Notes: generated from the sequence alone by a model not told the origin. 64,000 nt of DNA from Mytilus trossulus (GCF_036588685.1 NC_086379.1:72261727-72325726); one strand, 5' to 3'; shown: positions 45,401 to 55,339, counted from the first letter of the stretch. Made by a program: numbers and translations.

Positions 45401-48400
45401 GATTGTAAAACAAAACAACATGTGGATTACTATAAGAAAAAAAACTTATGTACAATGAATGGGTCTCCCTTTTTCACTAGACACTGGCCGACTTTTATTG
45501 TTTATGAAAGAACTTTAACCTTTTTGCATATGGTATATCCTAGTATCGATGAGCTGAAGTGGCACAGACAAACACAAACCATTTAGCAATTGTACACGCA
45601 TACATCCTCATGCTTTACATTATACAGGCCAACATCTACCGTATTTATTAGTACAGACACTTATCATCAATCTAATAATTGTATGTGTTAAGGGCATACA
45701 ATACAGTTTTGATCCCATATTTACAGTTTGATGAAAATTTCCATATAGTCTATCTTTTGCCTGATTAAATCAAATATCTAATAAAAAATATAACTTCATG
45801 TGCTACCTTTTGAGTTAATGAGGTCGAAATTTTGTATATTTGCTCAAAATTTGGATGTGTGGCCGTATTTTCCCTTATGAAAGAAAGTCATAACTTTTTT
45901 GTTTTAAAAGATAAACACAAATTGGTTTTTTTTGTTAAATAATTTGCAATATCTGTATTTTAAAAGTATCCTAAAAACTTATGCATTTTTTATTCAAAAA
46001 TAACTCAAATTTGTCAAATGGTTATGAATTGAGAAAAAAAAGTAATGTTTTGCTGTATATTTATCAACATTAAAAAATTTGCTCTATTTACAGTTTTAAA
46101 AACTTGGTTCACATAATTTACCTGCAAAATGAAACAAAATTTCGTTTTAAAAGATAGGGGTCCATGCACTTGTTTTCAAATTAAATAAGTTTGAATGATA
46201 AAAATCAGTCAAAAAATGCATCTTTTCCCAGTACATGTATGTCACAGTTTGATGTCGTGAAAATAACATTTTACGTTAGCACATCATTAACTCCCCTGTA
46301 ATTGATCGTATGCCCTTAACATAAATCTGTTTGAGATAACCATGGTAAAATAGAACAGACTTAAATATCAACCATCTTCAATGGTTCAGGCAGATACCAA
46401 CCATCTAATCTTACAATGGAATAACCAGATATCAACCAGTTAGAAATAGTACATAAAGATATTATTCTGCTTAAAAGGGAACAGATAGAAATTAACCATA
46501 TTAGCCAGATATAAATGATACAGACAGATACCAACAATCTTCCACAGGTACATGTCAACTATTCTGGAGTGTTATAAGAAGATATCAACCCACTTAAAAT
46601 AGTTCAGGGAGATATCATAGATTTTACTTTGACAGATATCATCCAGTTTGATGTGGTACAGGAAGATATCAACCGGCTTACAATAGTCCAGGCAGATATC
46701 TTCTATTTTGATGTGGTATAGGATATCAGCTCACCAAAAATGGTACAGGCATATAAAACAGCCTTTAGTGGCCAAAGAGGAGAAAACTTAATTGTTCATG
46801 TAACCTTTAGGGTCGCAGGTATTTAACTAATACAAATGAAGGTCAAAAGATATGAAACTCAAATATAAATCTGTAACCACTTTGTAAGCAATTTTATAGC
46901 AAATATCACTTGAATATCAATAATCTTTTAATCAACAGTACTACCATTTGCATGTTTTAGCTCATATGTTAAATATAACATTAAAACAGGTGATGGCAAA
47001 GGCTCACACTGTTCAATTAGACAAAGTGACCCAAAATGATGAAATATTCAAGCAAAATAAGAAAAATAAGAAAAGGGAATTAAGCAGGACAGTAACTTAA
47101 TCTTTAAAAAACATCTAGGCATCTGCACCTTAGTTGTTTTATATACCAACCAACTGTGAACAATATGTCAAAGAAACAACAATATAAAAAAAAACTAAAG
47201 CAGTATAGTGTGTGTATGAATAATACTAGATTAAAGAAATTAAATAAGAAGTATTAAATTTATTTTTTATTTTTTTAATGATAATCTTAATAAGTTTTAT
47301 CTAGAATTAAAGTAATTTCTTCTCTGACAAAAAGTGACAATCATTTCCTATGAAATCCAAAAAACATCCATTCCCACTTAAATTTCATTTTTTTGTTCTT
47401 CAATTGATATGTTTTATTATAAATACAAGGACAGATCTTTATTTTCTACAATTTGTATGTATGATACTTAATCTTTGAAAAAAACATTATTAATGAAAAT
47501 CTTATTATTTATCTTGTATCAAACAATTGAAGATAATTTGTAGACAAATGACTGCTTCAAAGAACTGTTTATGCCTGACAAGGCTGATATGTATAACAAA
47601 TACAACATATCACCAGATAAATACCATTTGTTTATCTTGCAACCTTTAGTCACTATAGTCTATAAAATATTTTTTTTCTAAAAGACAAAGCCGTAGAAAG
47701 GTTGTGATTGATTTAATTTCAATTAAAGTTGTTTCCCTTTTGTCACCATTTGATGGTCTATGTGACAAATTCAGTTCATAAATCAGTCAACTTCAACTGA
47801 CCACTATTAAATTAAATCAATAATAAAAATGTCTTTTTCCCTTGCTTGATTCATCACTAATTTCTAGTAAGGATCTTTTATTTGACCTGTTGGAACCACA
47901 TGTTTCAAATAAGAAAATCCACCATTAACCCCTAAAAAATTGCAGTCAAGGGAGATAACTCAATTTCATATTAATCTTTCTATCAAATTATCTTTTTACC
48001 ACTGACTATGTAATGATGCTAATTTAAATAATTTACCTGTGGGTCATACTTCATAAACTGATCCAAGCCTAAACCTAAAACAAAAACAATATTAACTTTA
48101 CAGGATGAAGACATTAAAAGTTTTTTTTAAAATTGTATTGAAATTTGTTTATTGTTGAAAACTGTCTTTTTTCTTCTGCTGTATGTCTTTTATATGTTGT
48201 GTTACATTGGCCTATACACCACATTTTATTGAAACTGATATGAGCCAGCCCTAACTATCTACTTTTTTTTTGTGTCAGACTGTATTGGAACCAACCATCT
48301 GGTTCTTATAAGAAATTACAGAGATAATTTTATAACTGTGAAATTGTGATGAGATTTGCAAAACAATCCTTACAATTTTACACTATTAGTATACAGCATT

Positions 48401-50372
48401 TTTTGAAATCACAATAATTCATCACTATTATTCAGCAATTACAATTATAAATGAAAGCAAAAATTTCAGAATTTACACAAATCAACAAATTACGTAATAA
48501 TATAAGATTTTGAACTTTTACAATAATTGCTACCTACCTTCTGGTTGTTTCATTCCTGGAGTAATAGATCTAACAAAGTCTTCTGGTGTCATATATACAT
48601 CTGATGCTCCATTGTGATTTACCTTCAGTGTAGCAAAGTAACGGAAAATTTTGTCTGGAGTAGAGTATGCTCGGATACGATTTTCATATTCAATAACCTA
48701 CAATTACAGTACAATCATTCAATGAACTAAATATATTCATTTTTCAACTTTTATAAGTGAGAAATTCACAGGATAAAAAAGCTACTGTCATATGCTTTTA
48801 AAAGTAATTACTGAACCATGAAAATAAGGTCAAGTACAACTGACATTTGATAGAAGGAAAATATGAGGCATAGTGCATCTGTATACAAATGTATGAAGTA
48901 TGAAGCATTCAGGTCTTTTACCTTTTCAAATTTTAAGCTTATTACAAATACATGTAGTTAACATTGTCCCCACTGCCAGATTAACAGTACTTTTGGCTTT
49001 AAACTGACCTTTAAAATATGTATGTCTTGGTAATAGATATAAAATCAATTTGAACCTGGATGCAGTATGTATCCTAATACAGAGAAAATAAACCAATCTG
49101 TGTGAGATCTAGAGCTTTAATGAGGATGAGAAAGTTTAGAATGCGTTGGACAGTTTACCCTTCTATCTCTAAAACCAATTTTCTGTGTCTTCTTCCGTTT
49201 GCCTTCCTCTACTTCATCAGAATCACCTTTATCAACTTCTTTTGATGAGGCTTCAACTTTCAACCATTCTTCTAATTTAGTTGGTCTGAAAATATCTTAA
49301 AGTTTTATACATGGAGCAATAGAATGTTTATTCCTAGATAAAAGAAAAATCTGACTATTTATCAAAACAGCATTCTGTACTGAATTTTTTGGTCTTCTCT
49401 GTATTAAGACTAGTCCTTTAATATAAGACTCTGCAGGTTCATATCATTTAAATTCAATGTTTTTAATCGGATTTTTTTTACTATCAATGTTGAACCTGCA
49501 GAGTCTTATATTATAGGACTACATTTAGACTTACATTAATATTGCAGTACCAATAATAGATTTCAAAAATATGATATCATCAAATATCTTAAATAATAAT
49601 GAAAAAATACCTGACATTCATTGTTTATATCCAAATTATAAAAGAGGGACGAAAGATACCAACATGACGAAAGGGACAGTCAAACTCATAAATCTAAAAC
49701 AAACTGACAACGCCATGGCTAAAAACTAAAAAGACAAACAGAAAAACAATAGCACACATGACACTACATAGAAAACAAAAGAATAAACAATACGAACCCC
49801 AACAAAAACTAGGGGTGATCTCAGGTGCTCCGGAAGGGTAAGCAGATCCTGCTCCACATGCGGCACCCGTCGTGTTGCTTATGTGATTACAAATCCGGTA
49901 AATAGTCCAACTCGGTAGGTCAAATATAATATGTATGCATATAACAATAAGTGTTTCCTTTTTCCATTTTCATGAATTGAGTATAGAGACCAGGTAATCT
50001 TATAAATTCTATTATTGAACATGGACAAGAAATCTTAAAGAGTTTACTATTGAATATTTACCCTCCAAATAACACAAAACACAATGATCCTGCAACCATC
50101 ATATGGGTCAACCACTTTAATTTGGACCATGACCTTATTTTTTTATGACCAAAGTCAGAATAACCCGCTGGTTTTTCAGCTTTCTCCGGTCTTACAGCCT
50201 CAGAGTGTACACAGCAGGAAGGTTGAATCCTCCATGTCAAATGATTGTTATTATTTCGGTACGGATAAATACATCTGAAGGATGAAGTCTTTGTATTATA
50301 TACAACACCAATAGTTTTTCTTTGGGTTAAATTCACCAAGCCTTTCACAGTTAATCCTGTCGATCTGTACAT
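33270..50372 (-). CDS. MICU1: Mitochondrial calcium uptake protein 1 (full gene, 11 coding exons)
   Basis: MICU1 sits on the intermembrane-space side of the inner mitochondrial membrane and gates the MCU calcium channel through two EF-hands. Coding exons on the minus strand: 50372-50062, 49285-49159, 48697-48538, 48074-48037, 38982-38871, 38315-38233, 36139-35945, 35332-35183, 34782-34674, 34369-34280, 33421-33270. Phases fit at every junction and total 508 codons. Seen in order: an R/K/S/T-rich presequence without acidic residues up to about 57, a hydrophobic stretch 91-104, a polybasic [17 protein letters not shown]-hand 1 loop [12 protein letters not shown] (263-274), EF-hand 2 loop [12 protein letters not shown] (456-467), and a C-terminal helix with WKCAK. 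Both loops keep all calcium-ligand positions. The polybasic/GFRDR motif favours MICU1 over MICU2/3. A TTTCAG acceptor lies 3 bases before ATG, so a 5' non-coding exon exists upstream. Confidence 0.95.
34280..34369 (-). CDS. MICU1: MICU1 coding exon 10 (start of EF-hand 2)
   Basis: TTTTTTAG acceptor, GTGAGT donor, phase 1 to 1. Encodes [18 protein letters not shown] and ends in FDEN, the first residues of the EF-hand 2 loop. The loop is split across the intron. Confidence 0.93.
34674..34782 (-). CDS. MICU1: MICU1 coding exon 9
   Basis: CTTACAG acceptor, GTAATA donor, phase 0 to 1. Encodes [15 protein letters not shown], then [18 protein letters not shown]. Confidence 0.95.
35183..35332 (-). 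CDS. MICU1: MICU1 coding exon 8
   Basis: AATTTCAG acceptor, GTATGA donor, phase 0 to 0, 50 codons. Encodes [20 protein letters not shown] (a non-canonical helix-loop-helix) and a Lys-rich helix. Confidence 0.95.
35945..36139 (-). CDS. MICU1: MICU1 coding exon 7
   Basis: TATACAG acceptor, GTTAGT donor, phase 0 to 0, 65 codons. Encodes the segment with [14 protein letters not shown] and [19 protein letters not shown]. An alternative longer reading through the acceptor is intronic. Confidence 0.95.
36414..36621. mobile_element. 208-bp palindromic MITE, copy 2 (TA target)
   Basis: Same family and same length as 24748-24955. Flanked by TA (36412-36413 and 36622-36623), with ends CTGTGGATTCATTTATTTTC and AATAATGAATGCACAG. 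The interior carries TAATTTCGTGGTTTTACC. Confidence 0.82.
36684..38100. mobile_element. ~1.4-kb element with inverted CATACGGTC-rich ends
   Basis: 36686-36805 contains GTTCCAGACGGTATGAGTAT, then GGTCTGGACCATATGCATAC. 37985-38098 carries the same modules in reverse, ending ACTCATACGGTCTGGAAC. Each end is itself made of several short palindromic CCAGACCGTATG-like units. The interior has no transposase frame. Treating both ends as one element is an inference. Confidence 0.55.
37698..37854. repeat. Imperfect palindrome, arms ~75 bp
   Basis: AAATAATTCATG at 37698 pairs with CATGAATTATTT at 37843-37854. Inner pairs include GGGCTTGAATATAT with ATATATTCAAGCCC, and TTTACC(C/A) with GGGTAAAAT around a CTCGCTATCGCTC centre. 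A related 'CCCGTGGTAAAATA' string occurs at 37271, suggesting a dispersed family. Confidence 0.75.
38233..38315 (-). CDS. MICU1: MICU1 coding exon 6 (EF-hand 1)
   Basis: ATTACAG acceptor, GTAACA donor, phase 1 to 0. Encodes [12 protein letters not shown] and the canonical EF-hand loop [12 protein letters not shown]. Confidence 0.97.
38400..38620 (-). mobile_element. Possible SINE-like repeat fragment
   Basis: Contains GAAGCCTGAGTGCCCGGAGA and a degenerate box resembling a tRNA-type B box on the complementary strand (AGGGCTTAAACTCACAACC), followed by CACTTGGCCAATAAGGCCC. This pattern is seen in mollusc dispersed repeats. Weak assignment. Confidence 0.3.
38871..38982 (-). CDS. MICU1: MICU1 coding exon 5
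   Basis: TTCTCCAG acceptor, GTAAGT donor, phase 0 to 1. Encodes [15 protein letters not shown], then [16 protein letters not shown]. Confidence 0.95.
41089..41785 (+). mobile_element. PIF/Harbinger-like non-autonomous element, 697 bp, TTA target
   Basis: Terminal inverted repeats TACTCCGTTCACACTATG and TACCGTGTTCACACTATG (15 of 18 identical). Flanking TTA at 41086-41088 and 41786-41788. Tandem copy 2 has the empty site with a single TTA at 43357-43359. The ends repeat AACC(A/G)GGT..CGA(A)CCCG motifs. The interior encodes a Myb/SANT-like remnant (listed separately). A 3-bp TWA duplication plus a Myb/SANT relic is the PIF/Harbinger signature. No DDE transposase is present. Confidence 0.85.
41470..41613 (+). 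pseudogene. Myb/SANT-like DNA-binding domain remnant
   Basis: In one frame the interior of the Harbinger-like element reads [20 protein letters not shown], then FNAKNSN, and stops at 41611. The 'RTA..CR.RIK.LK..Y..AK' pattern is the third helix region of the Myb/SANT-like domain of Harbinger accessory proteins. Upstream parts appear in other frames, so it is broken. Confidence 0.6.
43430..44632 (-). other. MICU1 intron 4 sequence, no element recognised
   Basis: Very AT-rich, with homopolymer runs and a short (TA)n at about 44057-44072. No ORF, exon-like segment or listed repeat family was found. Confidence 0.5.
44633..44722. repeat. Minisatellite, three ~28-30-bp units
   Basis: Three tandem copies of AGTATACAAATATATATA plus (TA)nCAAACT, differing in the length of the TA run. 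Confidence 0.92.
44780..45375. mobile_element. Dispersed repeat with internal direct duplication
   Basis: 44963-45111 and 45131-45280 are direct ~150-bp copies (both with AATTTCAGAAATCCTTGTAT and GTTCCTGAGAAAAATG). The block ends in a GGACGGACTGACTGACGG run, then ACCCCCC..GCGGGGGTAT. The GGAC-rich end resembles that of the insertion at 24979-25273. Confidence 0.65.
45692..46315. mobile_element. TTAA-flanked non-autonomous element, 624 bp
   Basis: Flanked by TTAA at 45688-45691 and 46316-46319. The ends are GGGCATAC and GTATGCCC, an 8-bp perfect terminal inverted repeat with weaker pairing beyond. TTAA duplication is the hallmark of piggyBac and Kolobok transposons. No transposase frame inside. 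Confidence 0.65.
46360..46755. repeat. Degenerate minisatellite of AGATATCAACCA units
   Basis: About ten ~43-bp degenerate units around GGCAGATA(T/C)CAACCA, often with AATGGT(T/A)CAGG between. They are strongly diverged. Confidence 0.7.
46756..48036 (-). other. MICU1 intron 4, unremarkable stretch
   Basis: AT-rich sequence between the minisatellite and exon 4. No exon-like segment, palindrome or repeat family recognised. Confidence 0.45.
48037..48074 (-). CDS. MICU1: MICU1 coding exon 4 (38-nt micro-exon)
   Basis: TTTTAG acceptor and GTAAAT donor, phase 1 to 0. It encodes only [13 protein letters not shown] with its split codon. It is needed to keep frame between exons 3 and 5. The next intron is about 9.05 kb. 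Confidence 0.88.
48538..48697 (-). CDS. MICU1: MICU1 coding exon 3
   Basis: Acceptor TTGTAG, donor GTAGGT, phase 0 to 1. Encodes [20 protein letters not shown] followed by [18 protein letters not shown], strongly conserved in MICU1. Confidence 0.95.
48800..48960 (-). repeat. Repeat family B, single inverted unit in MICU1 intron 2
   Basis: CTGAACCATGAAAATAAGG, GACATTTGATAGAAGG and GTATGAAGCATTCAGG match the inverted units at 17430-17770. Confidence 0.65.
49159..49285 (-). CDS. MICU1: MICU1 coding exon 2 (acidic linker and polybasic motif)
   Basis: ATTTTCAG acceptor; GTAAAC donor; phase 2 to 0. Encodes [13 protein letters not shown], an acidic linker, then [15 protein letters not shown]. The polybasic stretch is the feature of MICU1 implicated in membrane and MCU/EMRE contact. 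Confidence 0.92.
49411..49521. mobile_element. TAGTCC hairpin element, 111 bp, in MICU1 intron 1
   Basis: 31-bp terminal inverted repeats with one mismatch, starting TAGTCCTTTAATATAAGA. Flanks TATTAAGAC (49402-49410) and CATTTAGAC (49522-49530) agree at 7 of 9 positions, which fits a decayed 9-bp target duplication. Similar in size and terminal six bases to 57216-57329. Confidence 0.72.
49637..49925 (-). mobile_element. Penelope-like element 3' fragment in MICU1 intron 1
   Basis: Nearly identical, inverted, to 9597-9878, the tail of the PLE remnant. It includes AGCAGATCCTGCTCCACATG and TAGGGGTGATCTCAGGTGCT. 5'-truncated; no reverse transcriptase part remains. Confidence 0.85.
50062..50372 (-). 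CDS. MICU1: MICU1 coding exon 1 (presequence and membrane anchor)
   Basis: 103 codons plus two bases. ATG at 50372-50370 (MYRSTGL) follows an acceptor (CTATTTCAG, AG at 50377-50376), so the exon really starts at 50375 in 5' UTR. An in-frame ATG 15 bases upstream is intronic. Donor GGGTAAAT after 50062. Encodes the basic presequence and [14 protein letters not shown]. Confidence 0.88.
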
Positions 50373-50476
50373 TTTCTGAAATAGCATAAAGTATGAAAAA
50401 TTTAATACTACATATAACCTTGAAATAAAAGACAGTAAATTAACTAAAGGTTGAAATACGAAGAGTGGATTAAGTC

Positions 50477-52534
50477 TAAATTATTTGTTTTAGGCCACAC
50501 TTGAAAATATTTTGGTTTGCCCAAACCCTACCAAAAGGTTGAGACAGTGGGTAGGTAGGTAGACATTTTTTTTCAAAAAAAGAAATTGAAGTATCAGATG
50601 TTTAGTCTTCATGCCTATTTGATTAAAAAAAAACTTCTTCAAATCAGGACAATAAAAGAATTTAATAGGCAGCTTTTTTCTGGGTAGGTAGCGTTTGGAC
50701 AAACAAACCTATTATTTATTATGGCCTAAAAGGAGCTCATTAATTATAATAATTTTTATTATAATTCCACACTAAATTACTCAAATAAGCTTTAAAAAAA
50801 AAGATTGCATTCAACCAGTCCCTCTATTACATTTTCTGAACGTTCTGTGTACAAGTGAGTTGTCTACCTTTATCAAGTTTGAAAATATATTATTGTTTAA
50901 TGAATTTTATAAGGAGTAAAAGTCATTTCTCCCCCCCCCCATTTCATATCTTATAAATAAATATATGTATGCCATTTTGTACCTCATGGAAAGTTTATAC
51001 ATGTATGTACAATTTAGGCCATTTACTATATACAGGTATGCCACTTCTGACTTTATGGAAGATTTATATATTTTTTTTTTTCATACTTTATTGAAAACTT
51101 TCACATTTGTTATTTTGATACAGAAAGTATATATTACCATGATAACAAGATATAATAATCCTACTGTACAAAAATTAAAAATTCATAGTTTTCACCACCT
51201 TCAATCATGAACAAGCATTATGAGCGTTTTTCATGACATGGCAATACATAGTCCACTATAGGTTAAAAATTTATTGTTTTTAAACAAAATTCTTACTTAT
51301 ATTGTTTGCTGGTGTCAAACCTATTTGCAATGCTTGAGTAAACACTTTTACAATCAAAGCAAGCCAGTCAACCAAACCTTTGTCTTGCTAGGCTACTAGC
51401 ATTATGTAAAGACTTAGAGCTGAAAGATTTTTTTTTTATACCAGAGATTTGGCAAATGTCCTTTCATTTGATTTTATTTGTGGTTGTAACTTGTTATTAC
51501 TTATTTTTTTTTATTTAATAAGGCCACCCCAATTTTATTCCTTGTCTGACAGACCTGCCAGCATACTAAACAGATTTTTTTTTTTTTAATATTCCTACTC
51601 TCTGCATCAGGGAAAGTAAATAATCATGTCTATTTTCATTGCCTTTTTTTTTGGTAAACATAATAAAATAAAATAGCAATCGCCAAATCATTTTAGTCAA
51701 GGTCAAATCAAGATAAAGTTGTACATGTATGTGCTAATAAAGACTCCTTTTAGCAAAACTATCCATATCCGCAGCATTGTTATGGACCTGTCCAATGTAT
51801 ATTTGTATAAATATTTATCTTCTTGATGATCATTTACGCTATAACCTGGTCTGATAAGGTTGGCTCAGGTAAAACTAATTATCAGTTATTGTGTTATACT
51901 AACTGACCTGATCAACAACTTGACAGTTTTAACCAACATTTATAATGAAAATATCCAAATTAACACACTGCGGGATCAAATATTAATGGACAGCTGCAAA
52001 ATACTTTAAAGGCATTGCAGTACCGCAACGTCATATCAGTATGCGTAGAACGTGCAACTTGATCGACATTATTTATTTCACATTCAACGTGTTTTTACTT
52101 TTTTATTTGACGGTCAGTCGTGCAAGATGGGTGCCTCGTTCAGCGTGTTCTGCTTATTTAATTTAACATGCATCGTGATTTTCTAAGTCTTATTTTGCGT
52201 GCTCATTTTTTTTTAATAAAATTCAAACACTTGGCAGGGATCGTCAAGAAATACTTTTTTTTAAAAGCTGTAAACCAATTATATCATAAATGTGTAAACT
52301 AAATCAGAACTATCAAGTAAAACAAAGAGTTTATATAAACAAGAAGACAGTGACTCAGTCATAAAAGGTTCGTATAAAAGTATTAATTTTTTGTGCAAGG
52401 TTCATTACAGAAATTATTTCACGTTCAACGTGAAATTATGCCTTAATTCACGTTTTTTTCATGCAAGCACCCCCCTTTAACACCCTCTTGTACTAATGAA
52501 CTCAAAATCGTTCAATTTTTTTGATGTCATGATT
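50477..52534. repeat. 2.06-kb tandem duplication, copy 1
   Basis: Matches 52535-54599 almost base for base by eye. Noted differences are a C-run of 10 here versus 16 in copy 2 and one base near 52326/54387. Both start TAAATTATTTGTTTTAGGCC. It lies just upstream of MICU1 coding exon 1. Open frames inside (70 and 81 codons) are identical in both copies but not protein-like. Confidence 0.95.
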
Positions 52535-54599
52535 TAAATTATTTGTTTTAGGCCACACTTGAAAATATTTTGGTTTGCCCAAACCCTACCAAAAGGTTGA
52601 GACAGTGGGTAGGTAGGTAGACATTTTTTTTCAAAAAAAGAAATTGAAGTATCAGATGTTTAGTCTTCATGCCTATTTGATTAAAAAAAAACTTCTTCAA
52701 ATCAGGACAATAAAAGAATTTAATAGGCAGCTTTTTTCTGGGTAGGTAGCGTTTGGACAAACAAACCTATTATTTATTATGGCCTAAAAGGAGCTCATTA
52801 ATTATAATAATTTTTATTATAATTCCACACTAAATTACTCAAATAAGCTTTAAAAAAAAAGATTGCATTCAACCAGTCCCTCTATTACATTTTCTGAACG
52901 TTCTGTGTACAAGTGAGTTGTCTACCTTTATCAAGTTTGAAAATATATTATTGTTTAATGAATTTTATAAGGAGTAAAAGTCATTTCTCCCCCCCCCCCC
53001 CCCCATTTCATATCTTATAAATAAATATATGTATGCCATTTTGTACCTCATGGAAAGTTTATACATGTATGTACAATTTAGGCCATTTACTATATACAGG
53101 TATGCCACTTCTGACTTTATGGAAGATTTATATATTTTTTTTTTTCATACTTTATTGAAAACTTTCACATTTGTTATTTTGATACAGAAAGTATATATTA
53201 CCATGATAACAAGATATAATAATCCTACTGTACAAAAATTAAAAATTCATAGTTTTCACCACCTTCAATCATGAACAAGCATTATGAGCGTTTTTCATGA
53301 CATGGCAATACATAGTCCACTATAGGTTAAAAATTTATTGTTTTTAAACAAAATTCTTACTTATATTGTTTGCTGGTGTCAAACCTATTTGCAATGCTTG
53401 AGTAAACACTTTTACAATCAAAGCAAGCCAGTCAACCAAACCTTTGTCTTGCTAGGCTACTAGCATTATGTAAAGACTTAGAGCTGAAAGATTTTTTTTT
53501 TATACCAGAGATTTGGCAAATGTCCTTTCATTTGATTTTATTTGTGGTTGTAACTTGTTATTACTTATTTTTTTTTATTTAATAAGGCCACCCCAATTTT
53601 ATTCCTTGTCTGACAGACCTGCCAGCATACTAAACAGATTTTTTTTTTTTTAATATTCCTACTCTCTGCATCAGGGAAAGTAAATAATCATGTCTATTTT
53701 CATTGCCTTTTTTTTTGGTAAACATAATAAAATAAAATAGCAATCGCCAAATCATTTTAGTCAAGGTCAAATCAAGATAAAGTTGTACATGTATGTGCTA
53801 ATAAAGACTCCTTTTAGCAAAACTATCCATATCCGCAGCATTGTTATGGACCTGTCCAATGTATATTTGTATAAATATTTATCTTCTTGATGATCATTTA
53901 CGCTATAACCTGGTCTGATAAGGTTGGCTCAGGTAAAACTAATTATCAGTTATTGTGTTATACTAACTGACCTGATCAACAACTTGACAGTTTTAACCAA
54001 CATTTATAATGAAAATATCCAAATTAACACACTGCGGGATCAAATATTAATGGACAGCTGCAAAATACTTTAAAGGCATTGCAGTACCGCAACGTCATAT
54101 CAGTATGCGTAGAACGTGCAACTTGATCGACATTATTTATTTCACATTCAACGTGTTTTTACTTTTTTATTTGACGGTCAGTCGTGCAAGATGGGTGCCT
54201 CGTTCAGCGTGTTCTGCTTATTTAATTTAACATGCATCGTGATTTTCTAAGTCTTATTTTGCGTGCTCATTTTTTTTTAATAAAATTCAAACACTTGGCA
54301 GGGATCGTCAAGAAATACTTTTTTTTAAAAGCTGTAAACCAATTATATCATAAATGTGTAAACTAAATCAGAACTATCAAGTAAAAAAAAGAGTTTATAT
54401 AAACAAGAAGACAGTGACTCAGTCATAAAAGGTTCGTATAAAAGTATTAATTTTTTGTGCAAGGTTCATTACAGAAATTATTTCACGTTCAACGTGAAAT
54501 TATGCCTTAATTCACGTTTTTTTCATGCAAGCACCCCCCTTTAACACCCTCTTGTACTAATGAACTCAAAATCGTTCAATTTTTTTGATGTCATGATTT
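52535..54599. repeat. 2.06-kb tandem duplication, copy 2
   Basis: See copy 1. The right end (GATGTCATGATTT) lies within the promoter-like repeated module beginning at 54554, and the same string closes copy 1 at about 52522-52534. A TTTCACGTTCAACGTGAAA palindrome occurs in each copy (52419-52437 here in copy 1, 54480-54498 in copy 2). Confidence 0.95.
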
Positions 54600-55325
54600 G
54601 AATTCCCGCATCTGCGCAGAAATCTACAATGTTCTTCCTTTTTCTGGTCTCGTTGGTATGAAACTTTAAGTAAAATAAATATTTATCAGTTTAATATAAT
54701 AAAATAGGAAGGAACGCAATACCAGGAAGAAACGCAATACCAATTTCTTTTTAATATTTCCTTGATACGAAAAATATGATACATTACATATGACGTCAGA
54801 ACTTAAGTAATGTCACAAATATAAAATCCCTAACAACAGAACCAAAATCGGAAACGTTACAGTATTTCCGTTTCTTTTTTTAACAAATATTTAAGTTACA
54901 AAAAAATAATTCATATGGGGATGAAGTCCCCAATTACGGTAGAAAAATCAATAAAAAAAGAAAAAAAAAAAAATTGGGAAAATTTCCCGAATTTTTCATT
55001 GTACCAATGAACTCAACATCGTTAACTTTTTTTTTCAGATCTAGTTCCTGTTCCGGTTTTCCCGCATTTGCGCAGAAATCTGTCTTGTTTGCATGAGACT
55101 GAGAAAAAATTATATTGATCTAGTAAAATATAAGATTGGAACTCAATAAAATTTTAATATGATAATTGTTTGATTTGAAAAAAAAACGTTACCTGATGGA
55201 AGGGTTTCTTTTGTTTACATTGAATATGACGTCATAACTTAAAGAACGTCACAGCTTAATCCCTAACAACAGAACCAAAATCGGGAACGTAACGGTATTT
55301 CTGTATCCTATATTAATATGTTTGA
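54554..55325. promoter_or_regulatory. Duplicated promoter-like module between MICU1 and PCNA
   Basis: 54554-54890 and 55001-55325 are diverged direct copies. Both carry GTAC(C/T)AATGAACTCAA, a TTCCCGCAT(C/T)TGCGCAGAAA block (54603 and 55059), a CRE-like TGACGTCA (54791-54798 and 55227-55234) and CCCTAACAACAGAACCAAAA. Enriched CpG motifs and the position between divergent genes suggest promoter function, but no transcription start can be shown from sequence. Confidence 0.45.
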
Positions 55326-55339
55326 AGTCAAAAAAAATA

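Noticed and set aside
44633-46755. Possible CRISPR-like arrays from regularly repeated short units
   Set aside because: Units are contiguous minisatellites without unique spacers in a eukaryotic intron.
50490-53274. Identical 70- and 81-codon frames in both copies of the 2.06-kb duplication
   Set aside because: Identity reflects a very recent duplication of the whole block, including non-coding parts, not selection on a protein.
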